Origin: Saccharomycopsis phalli
Taxonomy: Eukaryota > Ascomycota > Saccharomycetes > Ascoideales > Saccharomycopsidaceae
NCBI GenBank assembly: GCA_020342235.1
Contig: CP073213.1
Span: forward strand, 1,776,501 to 1,840,500
DNA: 64,000 nucleotides
Direction of reading: 5' to 3'
Position numbers and translations under genes: made by a program. Positions 29,111 to 38,079 of this stretch are shown piece by piece. The stretch's first letter is position 1. Every line of letters begins with the position of its first letter. The notes beneath the pieces were generated by a model. The model saw nothing but the letters and a program-made list of their open reading frames with translations. It made no database searches and had not been told where the DNA came from.

Positions 29111-30628
29111 ATGGGTGGATTTAGCCTGGATGGAAGTCATTATTGTCATTTTAAGAATTTAAAATTTAGATGTGAGGTGTATATTTACAGTTTGAGTGAA
29201 GGAGATGATGAATATTTGAAATTGAAACCTGTAAAGACCATAGATTTGAGAGATGAAAGTGTGAAGTTGGTAAAATTTGTGGATATATCCACGAAGAAAA
29301 AGAGAAAGAGAGGAGGAGATAGCGAGGCTATCAAAAGATATTTGTTGGTACTAACCAATAAGAGAGTCATAGTGTACAGCCCACAAGGTGAGGCCGTCAA
29401 TTCGATCAATGTCAGTTCAAATGTTAAAAATGTTTATGTTATGGAGGAGAATCTTATGGTTGAGAATAATAGAGGAGCTGTTCAGGGCTACGACTTATTC
29501 AACGGAACAAAAGTAGATGTTGATCAGAAGGGGTTGGGCTTCCATGGCATGACTTTGACTATAGGGAAGGACAAGAAATTTGAGTTTGAGAAGACTATTA
29601 CACATGTTACACCATCATCGCACAATGATGACTTGGTGTATGTGAATTTGGACTCGTCTAATAGTGTGTTTGTGTACTCAATTAGTCGAAATGAGGTGGT
29701 TAACAAATTGAACAGCCACACTTTGGTGAGCAATATTATTGTATTCATGTTGAAGACCTCTGAATATATTGCCTGTGTCAATGAAGAAGGGTTGGATATA
29801 TTCAAGGGTATTTTTAGAAAGAATGCTTTCAACTCCAATCCGTCAATTTCGTTGAAAATGAATGGGCGTGTGACTGATATGATGGTAGTGTATCCAAACT
29901 TGATACTAGCTATTGAGACCAGTACTTTAGTGCAGTTGGATCTTGAGAAATTTACAAAGAAGAAGCAAAAAGTGTTTAATTTGGAATTTGCAATTGAGAG
30001 AAAAGAAGTTGAAGTGAGGGAACCAGAAGTTATGGACGTGGATATCGCTGAGGCGTCCAATGGGAACATTATTGTGGACCAGGAAGTATCGGAAACATTT
30101 GATGAGTTTGTTTATATAAAGAACGACAACAATAAATTAATTGAGTTTGCATTGGCGACTAATCACAATGATGCTCTTATCAAAACAATTTTGAAGAACA
30201 GTTCTAATGGGGAGATTGAGCGGGTATTGTTTGTATTAATCAAGAAATATATCAAGGATTCGAATGAGCTTGAGTATGTGAAGCTCAATAATTGGTTCAA
30301 GTTGATATTATTATTTACTGGAGGATACATATCACAGAATGCATCACCAAAGAAGCTCAAGGCATTGAAACAATTGAAGCAAAAGATCCACCAAGATGCT
30401 GAATATCTCAATGTCTTACTCAACCTAAAAGGGAAGTTGTCTTTACTTCAAAGCCAGAATGAATTAAGACAAGTGGTTGACTTTAATGACCCTCAAAAAG
30501 TTGGCAAGGAAGGGGTACAGATAATCGAAAAGGATGAATTGACCTACGAGAACGGTGAGAATGATAACAGTGAAGAAGAAGACGAAGAAGATGGGAACGA
30601 CGAAGAAGATGATGACGATGACGAGTAA
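29111..30628 (+). CDS. UTP9: t-UTP/UTP-A small-subunit processome protein, Utp9-like
   Basis: A 505-residue nucleolar protein expected to act in the UTP-A (t-UTP) complex, which loads first on pre-rRNA and links rDNA transcription to 18S processing. It starts MGGFSLDG, like Utp9, then shows irregular beta-propeller-like repeats to about residue 290. The C-terminal helical region (NWFKLILLFTGGYIS, then LLNLKGKLSLLQSQNELR) aligns with the Utp9 C-terminus in both order and spacing. It ends in an acidic tail of about 30 Glu/Asp residues. Distinction from other helical-tail UTP proteins such as Utp5 is by overall fit only. Convergent with HPT1, 22 bp between stops. Confidence 0.72.
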   Translation: MGGFSLDGSHYCHFKNLKFRCEVYIYSLSEGDDEYLKLKPVKTIDLRDESVKLVKFVDISTKKKRKRGGDSEAIKRYLLVLTNKRVIVYSPQGEAVNSINVSSNVKNVYVMEENLMVENNRGAVQGYDLFNGTKVDVDQKGLGFHGMTLTIGKDKKFEFEKTITHVTPSSHNDDLVYVNLDSSNSVFVYSISRNEVVNKLNSHTLVSNIIVFMLKTSEYIACVNEEGLDIFKGIFRKNAFNSNPSISLKMNGRVTDMMVVYPNLILAIETSTLVQLDLEKFTKKKQKVFNLEFAIERKEVEVREPEVMDVDIAEASNGNIIVDQEVSETFDEFVYIKNDNNKLIEFALATNHNDALIKTILKNSSNGEIERVLFVLIKKYIKDSNELEYVKLNNWFKLILLFTGGYISQNASPKKLKALKQLKQKIHQDAEYLNVLLNLKGKLSLLQSQNELRQVVDFNDPQKVGKEGVQIIEKDELTYENGENDNSEEEDEEDGNDEEDDDDDE

Positions 30629-30650
30629 CATAATAAATAGCCGCTGTGCA

Positions 30651-31277
30651 TTATATATTACCTTGATACTCTGCATATTCAGTATGTAAATCGATATCTG
30701 TTTGATCCCATGGGTATGCAATCCAAGCGTCCCTGACAGTCTTGGCAGCAATGTACCTGCCGCTGTTAATCAACTCATCTGGCAACTGTGCCTTTTTTGG
30801 TTTGTCCTTGTTGTGTAAGACAAATATAGAAAAGATGGACAGCTCATCTTGCCTGTCTAACTTGTCCTGTTGTAACTTAATGTCTTTGGTCAATTCTGAC
30901 AAGGCATAGTGGAGAGTGGTTCTCGTATCATCAACCTCATCGACAATGAGAATGTTTTTACCAATTAGACTGTCAAAGTGTTGGGATAAAGTAGTATAAT
31001 CTAACCACTGGGTTCTAACGACTTCTTTTCCAATTTTGTCTACATCACCCATGGACTCATACAATGACAATCCAATTGCCTGGATTGGGATATTCTTCCC
31101 GTTTGGTTCCCTGAGAAACGATCGCAATATTCTCGCAGGTATAAACCCGCCTCCCCCAATCGCGATGATAATATCAGGGGTCAAATTTTTTCTCTTGATT
31201 TCCTCAGCAGCTTCCTGGCATAATTTATGGATATTATTGTAAGATATGTACAATTTCTTGTCAGGTGGGGCTAACAT
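30651..31277 (-). CDS. HPT1: Hypoxanthine-guanine phosphoribosyltransferase
   Basis: This 208-residue cytosolic purine-salvage enzyme transfers the phosphoribosyl group of PRPP to hypoxanthine or guanine, giving IMP or GMP. The PRPP-binding loop ILIVDEVDDTRTTLHYALSE is intact and almost identical to the yeast enzyme. The upstream GGGGFIPARILRSFL and the C-terminal WIAYPWDQTD segment also match. ATG at 31277 gives MLAPPDKKLYISY. It shares a 90-bp divergent promoter with the unknown gene at 31368. Confidence 0.96.
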   Translation of the reverse strand: MLAPPDKKLYISYNNIHKLCQEAAEEIKRKNLTPDIIIAIGGGGFIPARILRSFLREPNGKNIPIQAIGLSLYESMGDVDKIGKEVVRTQWLDYTTLSQHFDSLIGKNILIVDEVDDTRTTLHYALSELTKDIKLQQDKLDRQDELSIFSIFVLHNKDKPKKAQLPDELINSGRYIAAKTVRDAWIAYPWDQTDIDLHTEYAEYQGNI

Positions 31278-31367
31278 GGTGGCGCCATAAAATTTTTCTA
31301 CAATGTATATACCCCCATGGTGACACCCTACCTTGCCAAAAAGTGTTGTAGCGTGTAACCTTTTACC

Positions 31368-32243
31368 ATGCCATGTACAATGTACTTGCGAATATCTAAC
31401 AGTCTACAGAGCGATATAGATCTTCTTAAATATTTGTATGAAGTAGTCACCAGAGAAGTATTCTACTTAAATATCATCAATATTGGTCAGTCTGAGGTCG
31501 CTGCAGGCTTGGATGTGAAGTTGAAATCGGACAGCATCATGAAGTTAGGCTTGAGCTTGGGCATGATTCTGACACAGTCAATATCCAATCCGCGAATTAA
31601 TATTTATATTCAAAGACTCATAAAGGCGTTTAATGATGATGACAATAAGGAGATTGCTATACTCAAGGCCAAAAGGGCCAGTGACAATAAGCCCAAGGTC
31701 TCCAGATCTGTTAGTGACTTTGAGCGTATTGTCAAGAGGGATTATCCTGAACGGTCCAGGACCACGAATTCCCCGGAGCTCAATATTAACCTACAGCTAA
31801 ACAATTTGCAAATGTTCCAGAATCTAACCAAGATATTGATAAAGATATTGAAAAAGATTAATGACCACGTTTTAATGCACAGACAGCTCATTTCTATGAT
31901 GGCTCTCAAAGGCCACCTGACCCAAACAACAAATACCAAATTTACCAGCAGCGGCAGTATGCAATCATTAAACAGTTCATTCAATAGTAATGACTCCATT
32001 CCATATGCCGGAAACCTTGCGTCGTCCAATGCTAAGCCCCTGTCTGTGACTACCCAACTGACAGAGCTATCCGACTTTGATATAACCCAGTTTGGCATAG
32101 ATGCGAATACACTCGAGTTGGTGGAGTTGATTGGTAGAAAATTACGGTCAGTGTTTCTCCAGCCAGTCTTGGAAGTGGTGGACCAACTTGGCGAAGTGGC
32201 AATTAACGATGAAATGCTTCGCGTCATCAATGTCTTGCAGTAG
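31368..32243 (+). CDS. Predicted helical protein of unknown function
   Basis: This 291-residue protein is not recognised. Residues 1-125 and the last 60 look alpha-helical. A low-complexity Ser/Asn-rich segment (about 180-225, SSGSMQSLNSSFNSNDS) separates them. The C-terminal part, FGIDANTLELVELIGRKL, looks conserved in character. No signal peptide, membrane segment or catalytic motif is seen. Tight packing against HPT1 and codon composition support a real gene. ATG at 31368; the next in-frame Met is four codons later. Confidence 0.65.
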   Translation: MPCTMYLRISNSLQSDIDLLKYLYEVVTREVFYLNIINIGQSEVAAGLDVKLKSDSIMKLGLSLGMILTQSISNPRINIYIQRLIKAFNDDDNKEIAILKAKRASDNKPKVSRSVSDFERIVKRDYPERSRTTNSPELNINLQLNNLQMFQNLTKILIKILKKINDHVLMHRQLISMMALKGHLTQTTNTKFTSSGSMQSLNSSFNSNDSIPYAGNLASSNAKPLSVTTQLTELSDFDITQFGIDANTLELVELIGRKLRSVFLQPVLEVVDQLGEVAINDEMLRVINVLQ

Positions 32244-32384
32244 TAGCAAGGAAATGACAGTTTGCTCTATTGTGCATTATTTGTTAACTAGCATCTTCTA
32301 TACATTAGCTCTTTGTTTTGATTTTAGTTTTACTTTTGCTTAACCTTTTATATTTACTATTTACAGAAATGCGTACGTACATGT

Positions 32385-32710
32385 TTAGTCCCATATCTTT
32401 CTGGCAATCGATCTCCAAACTGCTGTTAGTAACATGAAATAATAGATACCTGTTTATACTCACATATATTCGCCACTCGCCTACCTAGCATTCGGCCAAC
32501 CAACGGTATGATCACAAAGTTTAGGAGCCCCATTAGCTGATTCATGCTTTCCTCCCATTGTAGCTGGCTATCGTCATCGTCATCCTCTTCAATTATATCG
32601 TTATGCCCATGAATCACACTTGACAGTATCGAATTTGTTTCCTGGTGGTGTTCGTCCGATGACACCGAATCGGGCAGCGGTATATTGTTTTTTGGGAGTA
32701 TGTCCGCCAT
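32385..32710 (-). CDS. MIM2: Small MIM2-like outer-membrane protein, one short intron
   Basis: Exon 1 is 32464-32710 and exon 2 is 32385 to 32419 (or 32422), giving 93-94 residues. An acidic N-terminal half (IIEEDDDDDSQLQWEESMNQ) leads into one hydrophobic helix (LMGLLNFVIIPLVGRMLGRR), the layout of Mim2, which with Mim1 inserts helical proteins into the mitochondrial outer membrane. The unspliced frame ends within the branch point itself. Splicing uses a GTGAGT donor at 32463, TACTAAC at 32431-32425 and an AGCAG acceptor, and adds WRSIARKIWD. The intron is only 41-44 nt, but ECM15 nearby has one of 44. The open frame begins at TTG; ATG is at 32710. MIM2 is assigned on architecture, with moderate certainty. 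Confidence 0.58.
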
Positions 32711-32821
32711 CAATCACCTTGTAAATGTTTGGATAGAATGGATCAACTAGTATGCACGTGCAAAATGGTATAGTGATAAATCGCTGGAGAAAATAAATTA
32801 TCCTACAGTCTGTAATTGTGC

Positions 32822-34363
32822 ATGCAGCGATTTTATTCGAAAATGTCACTTTTGAGCCCAGTAGTCAAGTTTAATATAACTCCTAAAATCAGTCTTACAG
32901 AAAACGAGGTTAAAATCACTTCTTTGTTGAATGAGTTTTGCAGCTACTACAACCGTGACTCAAAAGATCCCATTACTCTTAGAATAACTGGAGGCTGGGT
33001 CAGAGATAAACTATTGGGTAATCAATCGCATGATATTGATATTGCCATCAATAGTATAACCGGCGAACAGTTTGCTTCGGAGCTCAACGAGTATTTATCC
33101 AAATTTCATACGGATATCACAAAAGGATCTGTTCATAAAATTGACAAAAACCCAGAGAAATCAAAGCACTTGGAAACAGTGACCACAAAACTTTTTGGCC
33201 AGGCTATTGATATTGTTAATCTTAGAAATGAGCAGTACACAAACTCAGAATCCCGAATTCCTACAGTTGTTGAATTCGGTACGCCTGCGCAAGATGCCCT
33301 AAGACGTGATGCCACTTTGAATGCTTTGTTCTACAACTTATCAACAAATCAAATTGAGGACTTTACCAATCGTGGCCTAAATGACTTGCAGGCGGGTGTT
33401 TTAAAAACTCCATTGGACCCAGAAAACACATTTCACGATGACCCTCTTAGGGCACTTCGGTTGATTCGTTTTGCCTCACAATTTGGGTTTAAGATTGATC
33501 ACGAAGTATTAAGCGCCATTAAGCTGGAGCAGACTAAGAAGTACTTGTCTCTGAAAGTTTCAAAGGAAAGAGTAGGCATTGAAGTAGGTAAGATGCTCGA
33601 ATCAAAGTTTCCGTTAGTTGCACTTGATTTGATTGATCGATTGGATCTATTTAATATAATTTTTGAAGTCAGCACAACCCACCTATCGGAAGATATCAAA
33701 CTTCTCGACCTGATCTACCATGATCTCAAGTCTAAGGATCGTAACAGGTTAGAAAATGAACTTTTCCAGTTACTTGATGCATCTGGAAATGACATATTAT
33801 ACCAGCGACTCTTCTACTTGACTTTTGCGTTCAATAAAGTAAAAACAGGAGAGATAAAGGTAGGGAAAAAATACCAGCAAATCATAGATTATATTATCAA
33901 AGATTTATTGAGATTTAACAAGACTGAAGCTGATCTTGTTAGTAAAGTCTTGGTGAACTATCCTTCTAACAGCGAAGCTTTCTTTAATCCGAGCGTGCTT
34001 GAGAAGAACTCCATAATAGCAATTATTATTCGACAAGTCAAGTCGGAGTACTATTGGAAATTAACATTGATCTTAAATTACATTCACAACTATGGATCCC
34101 CTAAACAACAAGTAAGCTGTGCTGTTTACGATCATATAGTGGATCAGCACTTGGGAAGAGTGTTTGAGGAGAAGTTGATACTTGACGGAAAGGAATTGGG
34201 CAAAATTCTCAAAAAGAAACCTGGACCGTGGTTTAGCAAAGTTAATGAAATAATTTTTGCTTGGCAACACGATAACTGCATTGAAGATATTAAGAAAAAG
34301 AAGCTGGCATGCGAAGAATTTATCCAAACAGATGAAGTAGTACGTGAAATAATTAATAATTAG
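32822..34363 (+). CDS. CCA1: tRNA CCA-adding enzyme
   Basis: CTP(ATP):tRNA nucleotidyltransferase of 513 residues that adds or repairs the 3' CCA of all tRNAs. The class II nucleotidyltransferase head is intact: TLRITGGWVRDKLLG, then SHDIDIAI with the catalytic aspartates, then RRDATLNALFYNL and DDPLRALRLIRFA. The first ATG is 32822 (MQRFYSKMSLLS); a second in-frame ATG is at 32843. The short stretch between them is basic, so two starts could give mitochondrial and nuclear/cytosolic forms, as known for yeast CCA1. The frame upstream opens at TTG. Head-to-head with the MIM2-like gene, 111 bp apart, with GCACGTGC between. Confidence 0.95.
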   Translation: MQRFYSKMSLLSPVVKFNITPKISLTENEVKITSLLNEFCSYYNRDSKDPITLRITGGWVRDKLLGNQSHDIDIAINSITGEQFASELNEYLSKFHTDITKGSVHKIDKNPEKSKHLETVTTKLFGQAIDIVNLRNEQYTNSESRIPTVVEFGTPAQDALRRDATLNALFYNLSTNQIEDFTNRGLNDLQAGVLKTPLDPENTFHDDPLRALRLIRFASQFGFKIDHEVLSAIKLEQTKKYLSLKVSKERVGIEVGKMLESKFPLVALDLIDRLDLFNIIFEVSTTHLSEDIKLLDLIYHDLKSKDRNRLENELFQLLDASGNDILYQRLFYLTFAFNKVKTGEIKVGKKYQQIIDYIIKDLLRFNKTEADLVSKVLVNYPSNSEAFFNPSVLEKNSIIAIIIRQVKSEYYWKLTLILNYIHNYGSPKQQVSCAVYDHIVDQHLGRVFEEKLILDGKELGKILKKKPGPWFSKVNEIIFAWQHDNCIEDIKKKKLACEEFIQTDEVVREIINN

Positions 34364-34424
34364 TTGCTTCCTACATTGTGTAAAATGAACACCTCGCATA
34401 TAACATTCAACATATATATATATC

Positions 34425-35957
34425 CTATAATTTGGAGTGGAATGGACACTTTGGTGTGTCACCACCCTTGTTAAAGAGCTCACCCTGCTTGCTTCTAGGA
34501 TCCAACTCGTAGATTTTTTCTTTGATATCCTTTCCTAATTGAGGGTGAACATTGGTGAACATATCAATGACTCTGTCTTGAATGTCTCTCTTAGCACCAG
34601 ACGCATGACCAGCAACATTGTTGGCCAATGCCTTTTGTTGGCCAGGCTGCTTGGACAATACCTTTTCATACAAAGTTCTGGCTTGGGCAAAGTCAATGTC
34701 GCCAACAACCTTCCAATGTCTAGCAAATGCAGGTCCCTCCCAGACCTCTTGGTGCTCTTGCAATTTCACGTCCTTCAAGTTAATTGGCACATTTGTAGCC
34801 AAGTAATTAGGAGCGCTGCCCAAGTTACCATTGACATTCATAGCTCCGTCTCTGATTTGCGGAGCAAAGGTCTTGGTAGCGAATGGGCAGTTGACTGGAA
34901 TTTGAGCATAATTGACTCCTAATCTGTGACGGTGGGTGTCTGGGTAAGAGAATAATCTTGATTGCAAGACTGGGTCAGCAGAAGGTTCAATCCCTGGAAC
35001 AGTGTGAGATGGAGAGAAAGCAGCCTGCTCAACTTCAGCAAAGTAGTTCTTTGGGTTTTCATTCAACACAAACTTACCAAATCTTCTCAATGGGAATTGA
35101 GATTGAGGCCAAACTTTGGTCAAATCAAAAACAGAGAATGGCAATTTCTTTGCCTCCTCTTGGGTCATGGTTTGGATGTAGACAGTCCATGATGGATAGT
35201 TGCCGTTCTTAATAGCTTCGAACAAGTCTTGTGTAGCAAAATCTGGGTTTGAGCTATCTTTGCTAGCTGCTTCTGCAGCAGTAAAGTTTTTGATACCTTG
35301 ATCAATCTTGAAGTGGTATTGAACGTATCTCCATTCGCCCTTGGAATTGGTCCATTTGTAGGTATGACCGGAGTAACCGTTCATGTGTCTGTAACCATAA
35401 GGAGTGCCTCTGTCTGAGAAGAGAACACAGACTTGATGAATTGCTTCTTGGTTAGTGGTCAAATAGTCCCAAAACATGTCTGGGTCTTTCAAATTGGTCT
35501 CTGGGTTTCTCTTTTGGGTGTGAATAAAGTGCGGAAACTTTGATGGGTCTCTGAGGAAGAACACAGGAGTGTTGTTCATGACCAAGTCAAAGTTTCCCTC
35601 TTCTGTGTAAAACTTGACAGCAAAACCTCTAGGATCTCTTGCGGAATCAGAGGAGCCCTTTTCGCCACCAACAGTGCTGAAACGAGTAAAAGTCTTGGTC
35701 TTCTTGCCAACCTTGTTCAAGAAATCAGCAGACACCAAGTCAGTGACATCGTCAGTGACTTCGAAATAACCATATGCACCAGCGCCCTTGGCGTGCACAA
35801 CTCGCTCTGGAATTCTTTCTCTGTCGAAATGGGCCAAGGAGTCAATCAAGGAGAAGTCTTGAAGCAACAAAGGGCCTTCCTTGCCCACCCTTTGTGTAGC
35901 AAATGGCTCAGCAATAGGAGCGCCTTGAGAGGTACTAAATGTAGGTTTTTCTGGCAT
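34425..35957 (-). CDS. CTA1: Peroxisomal catalase
   Basis: Haem catalase of 510 residues that breaks down hydrogen peroxide from peroxisomal beta-oxidation. The active-site histidine lies in VVHAKGAGAYG, the proximal haem tyrosine in RLFSYPDTHRHRLG and the substrate-channel asparagine in DLVMNNTPVFF. The protein ends in HSKL, a canonical type-1 peroxisomal targeting signal. ATG at 35957; a TATATAA element lies about 70 bp upstream (minus strand, 36027-36033). Convergent with CCA1 (61 bp). Codon use is biased, consistent with strong expression. Confidence 0.96.
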   Translation of the reverse strand: MPEKPTFSTSQGAPIAEPFATQRVGKEGPLLLQDFSLIDSLAHFDRERIPERVVHAKGAGAYGYFEVTDDVTDLVSADFLNKVGKKTKTFTRFSTVGGEKGSSDSARDPRGFAVKFYTEEGNFDLVMNNTPVFFLRDPSKFPHFIHTQKRNPETNLKDPDMFWDYLTTNQEAIHQVCVLFSDRGTPYGYRHMNGYSGHTYKWTNSKGEWRYVQYHFKIDQGIKNFTAAEAASKDSSNPDFATQDLFEAIKNGNYPSWTVYIQTMTQEEAKKLPFSVFDLTKVWPQSQFPLRRFGKFVLNENPKNYFAEVEQAAFSPSHTVPGIEPSADPVLQSRLFSYPDTHRHRLGVNYAQIPVNCPFATKTFAPQIRDGAMNVNGNLGSAPNYLATNVPINLKDVKLQEHQEVWEGPAFARHWKVVGDIDFAQARTLYEKVLSKQPGQQKALANNVAGHASGAKRDIQDRVIDMFTNVHPQLGKDIKEKIYELDPRSKQGELFNKGGDTPKCPFHSKL

Positions 35958-36639
35958 GATTGTGTAGAAACAATAAGGTTAAAGTATTTGACAGAATTGT
36001 AAATATTCTGGTGCGGATCCGCTTACTTATATAGTTCTGGAGCCTTGTATGCGTCTCCGTGTGGAGTAAAAGCAGGGCTTCTATGACATTCGACATGTGA
36101 AAGCTACAAACGACTGTCATATCTAGCTGTAATTTCCAATTGCTTGGTGATATCAACCGGGCCCCTACAATTTATTCGGACCATTCTCGCATTGTAAATT
36201 AATAACCGTGATATTTCAAAGCCCGGTCTAGATCCCCTTTGCTTACCAAGGGATGAAATGTGATTGGCCGAATACGGACAGGAAGAGTGATTGTACCCGA
36301 GCAATCAAGAATCGCCATGAACCACCACGCTGGTACCAACGTATCTAGGCGTGAAACCTTAAGTTTGGTTTGTCGGTGCTTCACTATGTGACGGGTTGCA
36401 TAAATATAATCTCAGTAGTAGAACTTTCCATTGTAACATCACGGTGGTTAATAATATGGCTTTGGGGCCAAAGTTCTATATCATTTCAAGTAATATAACT
36501 ATGAGTATCATGGCAGACTATTTAGATATTTAATTATTTAACGAAGCTTATAATTCGCCTTCACATGACTTTGAATTGTGGCACGTGATTGTTGCTCAAA
36601 ATATGTTTGTTTATCTCTTCAATCAAGGCAACTGAGGGA
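35958..36639. promoter_or_regulatory. Divergent catalase / CHL4 promoter region
   Basis: In this 682-bp region TATATAA (minus strand, 36027-36033) serves the catalase gene and a CACGTGAT motif at 36582-36589 lies about 53 bp before the CHL4 ATG. An out-of-frame ATG lies at 36602 ahead of the CHL4 start. No RNA gene was recognised. Confidence 0.55.
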
Positions 36640-37932
36640 ATGAAAAAGACCGGATCATTACCAAATGACTATATCCCTCCTTCATCGTCAGCAGCTTTTA
36701 GAAAACTCTTGTCACGGCTTCCTATAAACAGTATAAATAACTTGGCGTACTTGTGGTGTAGGCTTACTACCACACAGCCAGACTTAAAGTCTTCTGAAGA
36801 ATATAGACAAAGCAGACTTGTGAGGCAGGAATTGATTAAGAATGCGCTAGAATTTTTTCGGAAAAATATCAAGGACAACAGGTATTCCAAAAAGCAGTTG
36901 ATTGATAAGGTGTTGGTGGAGTTTTGGCACAAAGGCTTGAATCTCCAACAGATATCGCAGCTTGATTGTCAACTATTGATTGATAAACCGACGTTTCATT
37001 TGTGGAGTAAATCAACACTTGTTAATAATAGAAATGAACCGGTGGAGATTAAAATTCATGAGGAAAGTTATGCGAAATTCGTTCGGATTCTCGCTACACG
37101 ATTGAACGCGTTATACCTCAACCACATGTATCTCTGTCATCACCCTCAGTATCCTCTTACAATAATCAGAGTTCAACTATTTGATATTGTTAAAACCAAT
37201 ACAGTCTCACGAAAGCCTTTATTCATTGGACTACCATCATCGTCCACTGCAATTATTCATTCCGCATACAATGATAGTGATATTGCAGCCAAGTTGGTTA
37301 TGCAATGTCTACAGGAATGCTTGTCCAGTGGTAGTAGTCAAGTTCAAATTGTCAAGACAAAGGAAGAAATACGCAACTTTGACTCGATATTTTTACTAGG
37401 CGCATCATCGAGATTTAGTTCCTGTTTAGGAGGCTGGACCTGCTATGCAGATAATACTGTTGACACTACTCCCTTTGAGGACCCCAACGAGAATAACAAC
37501 TACACGGATAGTGAGGATGATTTGGAAATCATTGACAACCAGGAGACGATAGATGCGATTAAAAGAAAGAGTTTGGCCAATTTACGCTTCAAGGGAACAA
37601 AACGGGGAAGATTGAAGTCGAAAGAATTGTATGAAACAAATGGACAAAGGAAGAGATTGAAGACCCAAAATAAAGCCCGCAGCGATAGTCTCACTGCATC
37701 TATTATACCCATGCAGAATGTGGAATTTCTTGTTAAGCATACTAGGCAGCCCACGTTTAAAGTCAGGTTTCAAGGTAGCGATGTTTATGGAGGGCTTCAT
37801 CAGTTGGCTATTGATGGGGTAATAGATCCGAAAAAGATGCCTAATTGGTTGACTGGAGAAGTGCCGTCAGGCACTATTAAAGACAATAAATTCCAAAGGA
37901 AGACCGAAGTGGATCATTTTGGAATTTTTTAA
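36640..37932 (+). CDS. CHL4: Inner-kinetochore protein Chl4 (CENP-N)
   Basis: A 430-residue member of the Chl4/Mis15/CENP-N family of the constitutive centromere-associated network, partner of Iml3/CENP-L at the centromeric nucleosome. The N-terminal signature LPNDYIPPSSSAAFRKLLSR fits the family's opening. The C-terminal PTFKVRFQGSDVYGGLHQLA matches the conserved dimerisation region. A Lys/Arg-rich stretch lies between. The open frame starts at TTG 36589, but the first in-frame ATG is 36640. S. cerevisiae Chl4 is 458 residues, similar in length. Confidence 0.88.
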   Translation: MKKTGSLPNDYIPPSSSAAFRKLLSRLPINSINNLAYLWCRLTTTQPDLKSSEEYRQSRLVRQELIKNALEFFRKNIKDNRYSKKQLIDKVLVEFWHKGLNLQQISQLDCQLLIDKPTFHLWSKSTLVNNRNEPVEIKIHEESYAKFVRILATRLNALYLNHMYLCHHPQYPLTIIRVQLFDIVKTNTVSRKPLFIGLPSSSTAIIHSAYNDSDIAAKLVMQCLQECLSSGSSQVQIVKTKEEIRNFDSIFLLGASSRFSSCLGGWTCYADNTVDTTPFEDPNENNNYTDSEDDLEIIDNQETIDAIKRKSLANLRFKGTKRGRLKSKELYETNGQRKRLKTQNKARSDSLTASIIPMQNVEFLVKHTRQPTFKVRFQGSDVYGGLHQLAIDGVIDPKKMPNWLTGEVPSGTIKDNKFQRKTEVDHFGIF

Positions 37933-38079
37933 TGAATTTTGATAGGCCTTTAGTTTAGTACAGCAAACTGGATATACACGACTGTTTACAAAGGAAATGT
38001 ACCGACATACCTTGAACAACAAAGCTATATATGTAAGCACAGTGCAACTTATCTATATGTCACCAATAGGAATATTAAT

